Part shown: one piece after another, positions 27,556 through 35,466 of the stretch | Position numbering within the stretch: the first letter of the stretch is position 1 | Layout of the letters: each line of letters starts with the position of its first letter | NCBI RefSeq assembly: GCF_946479715.1 | Contig: NZ_CAMLHF010000011.1 | Location: 1 to 49,697, forward strand | DNA: 49,697 nt | Direction of reading: 5' to 3' | From: an uncultured Pedobacter sp. | Lineage (GTDB): Bacteria; Bacteroidota; Bacteroidia; Sphingobacteriales; Sphingobacteriaceae | The notes under the pieces: model-generated | The model's input: the letters and a program-made list of their open reading frames with translations, nothing else | What the model was told of the DNA's origin: nothing | Databases searched by the model: none | Program-made: the position numbers and the translations under genes

Positions 27556-28566
27556 ATGAAAAATGGAATATTAGTTGGCGGTAACTGGATCATAGATCAG
27601 GTGAAGGTAATTGATGCTTTTCCTGAAGAAGAAAAGCTGGTTAATATTCTTACCGAGTACAGTAGTAATGGCGGATCTGCCTATAATATTTTGAAGGGAA
27701 TGGCTAAACTGAAGGCCGATTTTCCTTTATACGGCCTTGGTTTGGTTGGGGATGACGACAGGGGAGACTACATCATTAAAGAGTGTAAAGACCTTGGGAT
27801 TGATGCTTCCCGGATTCAAAAAGCACCAAATACCGCTACCTCTTATACAGATGTAATGACCGTAAAACGTACCGGGAAAAGAACCTTTTTTCATCAGCGT
27901 GGCGCCAATGCGATGCTTGATGTGGAGCATTTTGACTTTAGCTCATCTACGGCAAAGATCTTTCATCTTGGTTACCTGCTGTTATTGGATAAGCTTGATT
28001 TAGTAGAAAATGACGGGGAAACGCGGGCTGCAAAGGTTTTAAAAAGTGCAAAAGAAAATGGATTGATTACTTCGGCTGATATTGTAAGTGAGAAATCGAA
28101 CCGGTTTAAAGAGTTGATCCCCTCGTCCTTAAAATACATTGACTACCTCTTTGTTAATGAATTTGAAGCCGGCATGATATCGGGCATAAAGACGGTGGAT
28201 GACAGCGGGAAAATCTTGCTTGATCACTGTTACAAGGCCGCAGCTGAAATGATCAGAATGGGGGTGAACAAATGGGTTATCCTGCATTTCCCATTGGGTG
28301 TTATTGCTGTGGATCATGAAGGTCATGCTTTGTTTCAGGCAAGTATTGACCTGCCTGAGGATAAGATTGAAGGGGCTGTAGGTGCCGGAGATGCTTTTGC
28401 TGCAGGCGTTTTAATAGGCGTTCATCACAACAAAGCGATGAACACCTGTTTGGAATTAGGCGTTTGTGCGGCGGCATCGAGTCTTTTTGCCGCTACTTCT
28501 TCTGACGGCATTACCTCATCAGAAGAATGCCTGCTTTTAAAACAGATTTACGGATTTCGTAAATAG
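27556..28566 (+). CDS. PfkB family carbohydrate kinase
   Basis: A 336-residue ribokinase-like kinase that phosphorylates a sugar with ATP. The N-terminal substrate region has GGNWIIDQVKVI and GGSAYNILKGMAKL; the middle has TSYTDVMTVKRTGKRTFFHQRGAN; and the C-terminal PfkB signature GAVGAGDAFAAGVL carries the catalytic base D279. Its FHQRGAN motif is common to fructokinase-like and 5-keto-sugar kinases. It follows the isomerase by three bases and ends the operon, with only three bases before the convergent GH130 gene. The likely product is a ketose-1-phosphate or similar compound for the class I aldolase. Confidence 0.92.
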   Translation: MKNGILVGGNWIIDQVKVIDAFPEEEKLVNILTEYSSNGGSAYNILKGMAKLKADFPLYGLGLVGDDDRGDYIIKECKDLGIDASRIQKAPNTATSYTDVMTVKRTGKRTFFHQRGANAMLDVEHFDFSSSTAKIFHLGYLLLLDKLDLVENDGETRAAKVLKSAKENGLITSADIVSEKSNRFKELIPSSLKYIDYLFVNEFEAGMISGIKTVDDSGKILLDHCYKAAAEMIRMGVNKWVILHFPLGVIAVDHEGHALFQASIDLPEDKIEGAVGAGDAFAAGVLIGVHHNKAMNTCLELGVCAAASSLFAATSSDGITSSEECLLLKQIYGFRK

Positions 28567-28569
28567 CGC

Positions 28570-29703
28570 TTATTTCTTTGCAGGTTCATATACAGCAACT
28601 GCAACCCTCGAATCGGCGCATCCATAGTATAGAAACCATTTTTTCTGATGGAAAATAAGCCCTTCTACAAACACAGTTCCTGCCGGATATTGTCCGCTTT
28701 TTTCAAAAGATTCTGTGGGTACAAAGAAAGGCTTGTCTAAGCGGCCGATTACCTTTTCAGGATTTTTAGCATCGAAAAGAACTTGTCCGGCTGCGTAGGT
28801 ATTGGCCGTATAATTTTTGTCTGCATTATCACCAGATGCATTTTTCCCATTGTACAGTACCAGTATTCCTTTGTCGGTTAGCAAGGCCGGAGGGCCGGCC
28901 TCTGTAAGGTCACTGTCGAAATGGTTTTTTCTTGGTTTGATCAGTTCCTTGATCTTTCCTTCTGCATCCAGTGCAGGTGCCCAGTTTACCAGGTCATCGG
29001 AGGTTGCCGCGTTGAGAAATTTTTCACCCCAGTACATCAGGTATTTTCCATTCACTTTTGCGATGACCTGTTTTCCGTTTACCAGTTGGGTAACGATGGA
29101 TGCAGATTTGGTGAACATGTTATAAAATTTACCATTGTAAGCCTTTGCAAATGCAGGCCCGTGTTTGGTCCATTTAATAAGATCTTTAGAAGTGGCAACG
29201 CCCAGGCGGGCAACTTTTTTATTCCACTGTGTGTAAAACATGACATATGTGCCATCGCTGGTTACGGCGATTCTTGGGTCTTCACATCCACCCGGATTTT
29301 CAAGTTCTTTTTGGCTATCGTTGCCGGGATAAAATACAGGTTCGGCTTTCCTTTTAAAGGTTAATCCGTCTGTGCTATACGCATATCCAAGTCTGGATGT
29401 TCTGTGGCCAATACCAACACCTGATTTGTCTTCTGCTCTGTAAAGCACCACAATTTCTTTCCCTTTTACGGTAGCTGCAGGATTAAAAGTATCGTTAGAT
29501 TCCCAGTCGACATACTTACCTGAGAGCGGATCAAGAAAGGTTGTGCTGGTATTGGGCGAGATAATTGGATTTACACCGGCAGGTCTTAAAAAGGGTCCTA
29601 AAGCCCATTCGGGCAATTTTTCGGCAGCAGTTTGAGCCTTGGTTTTTTCTGCAGGCAGCAGGAAAAGGAAGCCGATTAAGGCGTATGGGAAAAACTTCTT
29701 CAT
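28570..29703 (-). CDS. Secreted glycoside hydrolase family 130 protein
   Basis: A 377-residue five-bladed beta-propeller enzyme with a signal peptide (residues 1-23, LIGFLFLLPAEKTKAQ). GH130 signatures are DTFNPAATVKGKEIVVLYRAED (residues 71-92), TSRLGYAYSTDGLTF (102-116), and GGCEDPRI (138-145), where D142 is the expected catalytic acid. GH130 members are mannoside phosphorylases or beta-1,2-mannosidases; the secretion signal favours hydrolysis over phosphorolysis because free phosphate use is usually cytoplasmic. Only one base separates its start from the stop of the GH92 gene upstream, so the two are co-transcribed. Confidence 0.87.
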   Translation of the reverse strand: MKKFFPYALIGFLFLLPAEKTKAQTAAEKLPEWALGPFLRPAGVNPIISPNTSTTFLDPLSGKYVDWESNDTFNPAATVKGKEIVVLYRAEDKSGVGIGHRTSRLGYAYSTDGLTFKRKAEPVFYPGNDSQKELENPGGCEDPRIAVTSDGTYVMFYTQWNKKVARLGVATSKDLIKWTKHGPAFAKAYNGKFYNMFTKSASIVTQLVNGKQVIAKVNGKYLMYWGEKFLNAATSDDLVNWAPALDAEGKIKELIKPRKNHFDSDLTEAGPPALLTDKGILVLYNGKNASGDNADKNYTANTYAAGQVLFDAKNPEKVIGRLDKPFFVPTESFEKSGQYPAGTVFVEGLIFHQKKWFLYYGCADSRVAVAVYEPAKK

Positions 29704-29704
29704 A

Positions 29705-32026
29705 TTATTTTGTTCCGAATTGTTTGTTTGGTTGTGCGCCCATGATCAGTTCCAGTTTACCTCCGCGGGTGATATCCTGATGATCTAAATAGGCCTTATT
29801 ATAAGGTTTGCCGTTAAGCTTAGCGCTTTGGATGTAGATGTTTTGTGCACTGTTGTTTTTAGCCTCAATGGTGAAGGTTCCACCTTTGTAAAAGTTTGGA
29901 TCGAGCCTGATCTCAGTTTTGCTGAAAACAGGGCTGGTAAGCTCGTATCTGGTGCTTCCGGGGGTAATAGGGTGAAAGCCGCTGGCGGCCAATACGTACC
30001 AGGCCGACATCTGCCCTACGTCTTCATTTCCAACCAAGCCTTCCACAGCGTTGTGATAGGCACGGCTACAGATTGCCCTGGTCCACTTTTGAGTAAGCCA
30101 TGGCGCACCAACTCTGTTAAACAGAAAGGGCACATGATGTACCGGTTCATTGGCGTGGTTGTAATAATCGTTCCACATCATGTTTTGAGGAACTTTCTCA
30201 AAGAAATTGGTGAGGTCTGCCAATACTTTTTCTTTGCCACCCATTAAAGCGGTCATTCCTTCTATATCCTGAGGTACAAACCAGCCTTGCTGATATGGGT
30301 TGGCTTCTACAGATCCGTACCATTGTTTTAACCGGCCTTCTTCTGGCCAGGGTTGCCATTTACCATCTTTATCTTTAGGTCTGAACCATCCTTTTTCGGG
30401 ATCAAATATGTTTTTGTAAGATTGCGACCGCTTAAAATACTTTTGCTGATCGCCGGGCTTTTTCAAAGCTTCAGCCATTTTAGAAACACACCATTCAAAA
30501 TAGGCATATTCGAGGGTATTTGAAATGCCGAAAGGTTCATAGGCATATCCCAGTTCCCCATTGCCATATTTCTCTACACTGTTTACGGAAAGTTCGTATG
30601 CTTTTGCAACATTGAAATTTCTTAAGCCTTTGGCGTAAGCGTCAGCAATTACCGATACAGCTGGGTTGCCAATCATACAGCCACTGTAGGCATTGAGAAA
30701 TTCCCAGCGTTCCAGGTAGTTTTCCTGTTTTTCATCGGCGAGTGTAACCAATGAATTTATCATGTCGGTTACAACGGTGGGGTTAATTACAGTTTGTAAG
30801 GGCATCTGACTTCTGAATACGTCCCATCCGCTGAAGATGGTTCTTTTAGTGAAGCCATTTGCTTTATGTGCTTTATGATCGCCACCGTAGTATTGCCCAT
30901 CTGCATCCTGAAATGTGCGGGGATCAATCTGCGTGTGATACAGGGCGGTGTAAAACACTGTTTTTTCTTCTTCAGTACCGCCTTCGACTTTTATTTTGGA
31001 TAGCGATTCGTTCCATAGTTTTCTGGCATTGGCTTTTACTTTGTCGAAATCCCAGCCCTGGATATCGGTGTTGAGGTTCAGCTTTGCACCCTCCATGCTT
31101 ACGAAGGAGATGCCGCTTTTCATGGTGACCTGCTCGTTTTCACTGGTCTCGAATTCAGTGAAAAAACCTAAGTGTTTTCCTTCTTTTTCGGTTATGTTGT
31201 TTAGAACAGCGGCCTCGGCTACTTTTTGCTGGTATTTATCGCTGGTCACATCCTCAAGCTTTCTTTTCCAGTCGTTGGGAATATCGGCCGACCATATGCC
31301 ATATTGTGTTAAAGGCTTACTAAATTCTGCATAGAAATAAACCGTATAATCGGCTTTTCCATCACCATTTCCCCATCCACCGCCATCAGGCGTGCATTTC
31401 ATCCATCCCTGGATGGTATTTTTATTTACAACTTTGATGTATTGAATTGTGGAGGTTCCCCCAACCCTTCGGGCCAGGTCAATTTGTATGCGCGACTGTT
31501 TGTTTTGAGGAAAAGTAAAGCGCAGCATTCCACTCCGTTTGGCTGCGGTTGCTTCGGCCTTGATGTGGTTTTCTGTTAGCATTACTGAGTAATACCCTGC
31601 AGAAGCCTGTTCAGACTGCTTGTCATAATTTGAACGGTAACCGGATTTGGTATCGCCCGGTTTGCCTGCGCTGGTTTGAAGTTTTCCGATGGTTGGCATT
31701 ACCAGGAAATTTCCCAGATCTCCGTACCAGCCTATGCCACTCATTTGCGTAAATGCAAAGCCTTCAATAGAGGTATGCTCGTTACTGTAGCCGGAACCGT
31801 TATCGCCACCGGTAATGGTATTGGGGCTTACCTGAACCATTCCATATGGGGTGGTAGCTCCCGGGAAGGTTTTACCCAAACCATGATAGGTGCCAGCAGC
31901 ATCGGCACTGGTACTTGCACCAATAAAGGGGTTAACATAATCGGCAGGCAGTTTTTTGTCAGGGTTTTTATACGCCGAAAGGGCAACTGGAAGAATGAGG
32001 AGGAGAAAGAGTTTGAAGTGTTTCAT
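29705..32026 (-). CDS. Secreted GH92 family alpha-mannosidase
   Basis: An exported calcium-dependent exo-alpha-mannosidase of about 773 residues. The longest frame starts at 32059, but the ATG at 32024-32026 gives a clean signal peptide (MKHFKLFLLLILPVALSAY), so I choose that. GH92 blocks are YVNPFIGASTSADAAGTYHG near the start, FYTALYHTQIDPRTFQDADG, TIFSGWDVFRSQMPL, GWFVPQDIEGMTALMGG, YYNHANEPVHHVPFLFN with the catalytic-acid glutamate in NEP, and GNEDVGQMSAWYVLAASGF with the catalytic-base aspartate. It would remove alpha-linked mannose from glycans and forms a two-gene operon with the GH130 gene. Confidence 0.95.
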   Translation of the reverse strand: MKHFKLFLLLILPVALSAYKNPDKKLPADYVNPFIGASTSADAAGTYHGLGKTFPGATTPYGMVQVSPNTITGGDNGSGYSNEHTSIEGFAFTQMSGIGWYGDLGNFLVMPTIGKLQTSAGKPGDTKSGYRSNYDKQSEQASAGYYSVMLTENHIKAEATAAKRSGMLRFTFPQNKQSRIQIDLARRVGGTSTIQYIKVVNKNTIQGWMKCTPDGGGWGNGDGKADYTVYFYAEFSKPLTQYGIWSADIPNDWKRKLEDVTSDKYQQKVAEAAVLNNITEKEGKHLGFFTEFETSENEQVTMKSGISFVSMEGAKLNLNTDIQGWDFDKVKANARKLWNESLSKIKVEGGTEEEKTVFYTALYHTQIDPRTFQDADGQYYGGDHKAHKANGFTKRTIFSGWDVFRSQMPLQTVINPTVVTDMINSLVTLADEKQENYLERWEFLNAYSGCMIGNPAVSVIADAYAKGLRNFNVAKAYELSVNSVEKYGNGELGYAYEPFGISNTLEYAYFEWCVSKMAEALKKPGDQQKYFKRSQSYKNIFDPEKGWFRPKDKDGKWQPWPEEGRLKQWYGSVEANPYQQGWFVPQDIEGMTALMGGKEKVLADLTNFFEKVPQNMMWNDYYNHANEPVHHVPFLFNRVGAPWLTQKWTRAICSRAYHNAVEGLVGNEDVGQMSAWYVLAASGFHPITPGSTRYELTSPVFSKTEIRLDPNFYKGGTFTIEAKNNSAQNIYIQSAKLNGKPYNKAYLDHQDITRGGKLELIMGAQPNKQFGTK

Positions 32027-32107
32027 TTGGTTAGTAGCTGAACAGGGTGCCCTGTTCATTTATATGTAAACCTAAATTAAGACAAAATAAAGCGTTTTAG
32101 CAAATCG

Positions 32108-32119
32108 ATCAAATTTGAT
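32108..32119. repeat. Perfect palindrome between the GH92 and esterase genes
   Basis: ATCAAATTTGAT is a perfect 12-base palindrome in the 142-base divergent region between the GH92 start and the esterase start. It may be a regulator site for both sides, though simple AT-rich palindromes occur by chance. Confidence 0.35.
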
Positions 32120-32168
32120 ACAAAAGTTTTTATGGATTATCATTAAAAATTATTAACTCACACTTATT

Positions 32169-33008
32169 ATGAGAAAAATAATTTTATTTCTGTTTGGTGT
32201 TTTGTTGTATGCCCAAGGTTTTGCCCAGCAGACGAGCTATGAAACAAAGAAAGACATCAGCTATTACCCGGCATCAACCAAAGGGGACGCCTATCGTGAG
32301 GAAAGGTGTAAGCTGGATGTATACTACCCTAAAAATAAAACGAATAGCTCAACGATAGTCTGGTTTCATGGCGGTGGCCTGACCGGAGGCAACAAGGAAA
32401 TGCCAAGAGAATTGCTTGAGAAGGGCTTTATTGTAATTGCAGTTGGTTATAGACTGTCGCCTAAAGCACTTGTTAAAGATATTATTGAAGATGCAACGGC
32501 ATCTGTAGCATGGACCTTTAATAACATTGCGAAATATGGAGGAAATAATAAACTGATTTTTGTTTCGGGCCATTCGGCCGGAGCTTACCTTGGGATGATG
32601 CTGACCTTAGATAAAAAATACCTTGCTGGTTACCACATAGATGCCGACGCTATAGCAGGATTGATTCCTTTTAGTGGACAGGCCATTACCCACTTTACCG
32701 TAAGACAGGAGCGCAAGATAAAAGATGTTCAGCCTATAATTGATGAATATGCCCCGCTGTATCACGTTCGCCCAACGGCGCCGCCGATGTTATTGCTTAC
32801 CGGCGACAGAGAAATGGAGATGCTGGGCCGATATGAAGAAAATGCCTATCTGGCAAGGATGATGAAATTAGCAGGGAATAAGACTACCGTTCTGCATGAA
32901 TTGCAGGGGTATGGACATAATATGGTTTATCCGGCGATTCCTTTGCTGATAGAAGAGGTAAACAGGCTTAGTAAAGAGATCAAGACAAAGAATAAGATCG
33001 GGTTATAA
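32169..33008 (+). CDS. Secreted alpha/beta hydrolase, esterase-like
   Basis: A 279-residue exported serine hydrolase. Signal peptide residues 1-19 (ILFLFGVLLYAQGFAQ). The fold is shown by CKLDVYYPK, the oxyanion motif WFHGGGLTGG, the nucleophile elbow GHSAGAY with S136, the acid in LLLTGDRE, and the C-terminal histidine in GYGHNMVYP. The HGG-type motif puts it with hormone-sensitive-lipase-like and feruloyl or acetyl esterases. It diverges from the GH92/GH130 pair and could deacetylate or otherwise de-esterify the same glycan, but that link is only positional. Confidence 0.86.
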   Translation: MRKIILFLFGVLLYAQGFAQQTSYETKKDISYYPASTKGDAYREERCKLDVYYPKNKTNSSTIVWFHGGGLTGGNKEMPRELLEKGFIVIAVGYRLSPKALVKDIIEDATASVAWTFNNIAKYGGNNKLIFVSGHSAGAYLGMMLTLDKKYLAGYHIDADAIAGLIPFSGQAITHFTVRQERKIKDVQPIIDEYAPLYHVRPTAPPMLLLTGDREMEMLGRYEENAYLARMMKLAGNKTTVLHELQGYGHNMVYPAIPLLIEEVNRLSKEIKTKNKIGL

Positions 33009-33020
33009 AACTACATTTTA

Positions 33021-33197
33021 TTATTCCATATGTTGTTTCTGTTCCTGGCCTTCGAGTCTTATGTAGCCTTTGGACAGAATCCTCAGGCCTAAGTTTTTGC
33101 ATTTGCTGAAAAAATGGCGAAATTCCTGAGCATACCTAGTCTCCACAAATCGCTGTGAATTACCCTTGTTCGTTAGGTAAAATGTTGAGTTTATCAT
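33021..33197 (-). CDS. Hypothetical small protein, 58 residues
   Basis: An open frame of 58 codons that starts with ATG at 33195-33197 and ends 12 bases from the esterase stop. It begins MINSTFYLTNKG, contains RYAQEFRHFFSKCKNLGLR and ends EGQEQKQHME. The mix of charged, aromatic and helix-favouring residues looks more protein-like than a random frame, and it fills an otherwise empty 257-base gap. No domain is recognised and no Shine-Dalgarno sequence is seen. It could also be a fragment of a decayed larger gene. Confidence 0.42.
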   Translation of the reverse strand: MINSTFYLTNKGNSQRFVETRYAQEFRHFFSKCKNLGLRILSKGYIRLEGQEQKQHME

Positions 33198-33248
33198 AAG
33201 TTCATTCGAAAAAATGTAATTATCAGCAATAACATGTACGTATATGTG

Positions 33249-33256
33249 TATATTTG
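33249..33256 (+). promoter_or_regulatory. Candidate -7 box for the AAA/DUF4143 gene
   Basis: TATATTTG matches TAnnTTTG exactly and would start transcription near 33262, about 16 bases before the preferred ATG at 33278. No TTG is at the normal spacing. Confidence 0.4.
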
Positions 33257-33277
33257 TTTTGAAAAATGGGAGGAAAT

Positions 33278-34576
33278 ATGTATCGGAATGAATTTGAAGA
33301 TTTACTAACCTGGAAAACTAAAAAGAACCGCAAACCGATGATTATCCGTGGAGCAAGGCAGGTCGGTAAAACATGGTTGATGAAGGCATTTGGTAAACAG
33401 GAATATGCACAAACTGCTTATGTTAATTTCGAAAGCAACAAACTGCTTAAAGGAGTCTTTGAGGAAGATTTTAACATCAACAGAATCATCACCGCATTAC
33501 AAATAGAAACTGGGATAGTGATACAGCCAGAAAACACACTGATTGTATTCGATGAAATACAGGAGGCCCCAGGAGCGCTGACCTCACTGAAATACTTTTA
33601 TGAAAATGCGCCGGAATATCATATCATTTCAGCGGGTTCATTACTTGGGGTTGCCTTGAATAGACAAACCTCCTTTCCTGTTGGAAAAGTTGAGTTTTTA
33701 GACCTTTATCCGCTGAACTATATAGAGTTTCTTAATGCCAAAGGCCAGCAAGCGCTGGTGGAAGTGTTAAATAGCCAGGACTGGAGCCTGATTAAGGTGT
33801 ATAAAAATAGATATATCGACCTGCTGAGGCAGTATTATTATGTGGGCGGCATGCCTGAAGCTGTTCTTGCTTTTACACAAGAGGAAAATTTCACAGAAGT
33901 AAGAGCAATACAAAAACGTATTTTGGAGGCTTATGAGCAGGATTTTTCCAAACACGCACCTCATGAAATTGTGCCAAGAATCAGAATGCTATGGAATTCA
34001 GTTCCTTCTCAATTGGCAAAAGAGAACAAAAAGTTTATCTACGGATTAATCAAACATGGCTCCCGTGCCAAAGAATATGAACTGGCTATGTCATGGCTGA
34101 TTGACTGCGGGCTTATCCATAAAGTATCCCGCGCAAGTAAACCTGCGATCCCATTGAAAGCTTATGAAGATCAGAGCGCTTTCAAATTATTTTTGCTCGA
34201 TGTTGGCCTGCTAGCAGCAATGGGTGACATTGATGTAAAAACCCTCCTGGAGGGGAATGCAATATTTGAAGAGTTTAAGGGAGCCTTGACAGAGCAATAT
34301 GTACTCCAGCAATTGAAAACAACAAAAGAAATAAACGTTTACTATTGGTCTGCAGAAAATGCCACCGCGGAAATCGATTTTCTTATACAATATGACGATA
34401 ACATTATCCCAATAGAAGTTAAAGCCGAAGAAAATCTAAGGGCCAAAAGCTTACGGAACTACGTAGATAAGTACGATCCAAAACTTGCCATACGAACCTC
34501 CATGTCTGATTTCAGGCGGGAGGAATGGCTGAGCAATCTTCCTTTATATGCGATCAGCCAATTAATATCATTATAG
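33278..34576 (+). CDS. AAA ATPase with DUF4143 domain
   Basis: An ATP-binding protein of 432 residues. I choose the ATG at 33278, four codons inside the longest frame (33266), because GGGAGG at 33268-33273 is well placed as its ribosome binding site. The AAA_14-type core has Walker A GARQVGKTWL and Walker B LIVFDEIQE, then SAGSLLGV as a sensor-like motif. The C-terminal DUF4143 part includes GALTEQYVLQQL and a PD-(D/E)xK-like pattern, AEIDFLI then IPIEVKA. Biological function of this widespread family is unknown. It is transcribed alone, without an obvious partner, and may be a mobile accessory gene. Confidence 0.9.
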   Translation: MYRNEFEDLLTWKTKKNRKPMIIRGARQVGKTWLMKAFGKQEYAQTAYVNFESNKLLKGVFEEDFNINRIITALQIETGIVIQPENTLIVFDEIQEAPGALTSLKYFYENAPEYHIISAGSLLGVALNRQTSFPVGKVEFLDLYPLNYIEFLNAKGQQALVEVLNSQDWSLIKVYKNRYIDLLRQYYYVGGMPEAVLAFTQEENFTEVRAIQKRILEAYEQDFSKHAPHEIVPRIRMLWNSVPSQLAKENKKFIYGLIKHGSRAKEYELAMSWLIDCGLIHKVSRASKPAIPLKAYEDQSAFKLFLLDVGLLAAMGDIDVKTLLEGNAIFEEFKGALTEQYVLQQLKTTKEINVYYWSAENATAEIDFLIQYDDNIIPIEVKAEENLRAKSLRNYVDKYDPKLAIRTSMSDFRREEWLSNLPLYAISQLISL

Positions 34577-34740
34577 CAGGATCGTCTTTCCACGTAGAAA
34601 CTACCAAGAGCAGGTAAAAACATATCGTTAGGCTCGAAGGACTGAATCCTGCGCAATGCAAGAACAGGATAAAGCGTTGCCACCGGGAGCGCCTAAGAGC
34701 TCCGAAGCCCAGCCCATTGGTGGTGCCCCTGGATGGCAGT
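34577..34740. other. GC-rich non-coding patch with potential secondary structure
   Basis: The 164 bases between the AAA/DUF4143 gene and the convergent regulator gene are richer in G+C than the other gaps. GCAGGAT at 34576-34582 is inverted as ATCCTGC at 34646-34652. GGAGC at 34686-34690 pairs with GCTCC at 34699-34703, and GCCACC at 34679-34684 can pair with GGTGGT at 34719-34724 around it. This could be the end of a transcript, a small RNA or a remnant of an element. No T-run terminator is seen. Confidence 0.4.
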
Positions 34741-35466
34741 TCACAGCCAGTTGCTGAGGAATTGCTTCATCGCCTCTTTATACTGTTCTCCGATGGTGAT
34801 ATTGATGCCCCCGATCTGTACAGTGTTTTTGGTAACGGCATCAATTTTATCGAGCGCGATGATAAATGAGCGGTGTATCCTCATAAAAAGGCGGGTGGGG
34901 AGCTTCTCTTCCAGCGATTTCAGCGTAATCAAGGATAACAGGGGTTTGGTTTCATTAGCAAGATGGATCTTTGCATAATCTTTTAACCCCTCGATGTAAA
35001 CGATATCTTTTATGGCCACCCGAACCAGCTGATACTCGACTTTTAGAAAAATATATTCTTCATTATCGGCTACCGTTTGTTTGGCAGTTAACATCTCGGC
35101 ATAGGCTTTAGCCTTGTTGGCTGCTTTTAAGAACTCCTCATAATCATAAGGTTTTAAAAGATAATCGAGCGCATCCACTTTATATCCTTCTATGGCGTAA
35201 TTGTTAAAGGCAGTGGTGAAGATTACCCTTGGTTTTGCATTTCCAGGTTTGTTTTCGAGTGTTCTTGCCAGTTGGATTCCCGTTAAATCAGGCATTTGTA
35301 TGTCCAGGAAAATAAGGTCTATGTGTTGATCGTGTAAAGCTTCTAAAGCCTTTATGCCGCTCGAAAAGCTACCCGCCAATTTTAAGAAAGGTGTTTGCTC
35401 AATAAAACTACAGATCAGACCAAGCGCCAGTGGCTCATCATCAACTGCTATGCAATTCAGTATCAT
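34741..35466 (-). CDS. LytTR family response regulator
   Basis: A 241-residue two-component regulator. The receiver domain (residues 1-120) has the acidic pair in AVDDEP, the phospho-acceptor D55 in LIFLDIQMPD, the TTAFNNYAIEGY switch region and the LLKPYDYEEF lysine. The LytTR DNA-binding domain (about 140-238) has FLKVEYQLVRVAIKDIVYIEGLKDY, LEEKLPTRLFMRIHRSFII and IGGINITIGEQYK. Its start overlaps the kinase gene upstream by 26 bases, so they are coupled. The likely target is the divergent TolC-MacA-MacB operon or its own operon. Confidence 0.95.
   Translation of the reverse strand: MILNCIAVDDEPLALGLICSFIEQTPFLKLAGSFSSGIKALEALHDQHIDLIFLDIQMPDLTGIQLARTLENKPGNAKPRVIFTTAFNNYAIEGYKVDALDYLLKPYDYEEFLKAANKAKAYAEMLTAKQTVADNEEYIFLKVEYQLVRVAIKDIVYIEGLKDYAKIHLANETKPLLSLITLKSLEEKLPTRLFMRIHRSFIIALDKIDAVTKNTVQIGGINITIGEQYKEAMKQFLSNWL

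Noticed and set aside
24978..28566. myo-Inositol catabolic operon (IolG/IolB/IolC/IolJ analogy)
   Set aside because: The isomerase belongs to the D-lyxose isomerase family rather than IolB, the aldolase is class I DhnA-like, and the IolD and IolE steps are missing.
29828..30247. 139-codon plus-strand frame within the GH92 gene, and a similar one at 28921-29364 within GH130
   Set aside because: Both are shadows of well-conserved enzymes on the minus strand.
34656..34757. 33-codon proline/glycine-rich plus-strand frame in the GC-rich patch
   Set aside because: Short, overlaps the end of the convergent regulator gene, no ribosome binding site. Its composition is better explained by local G+C content.
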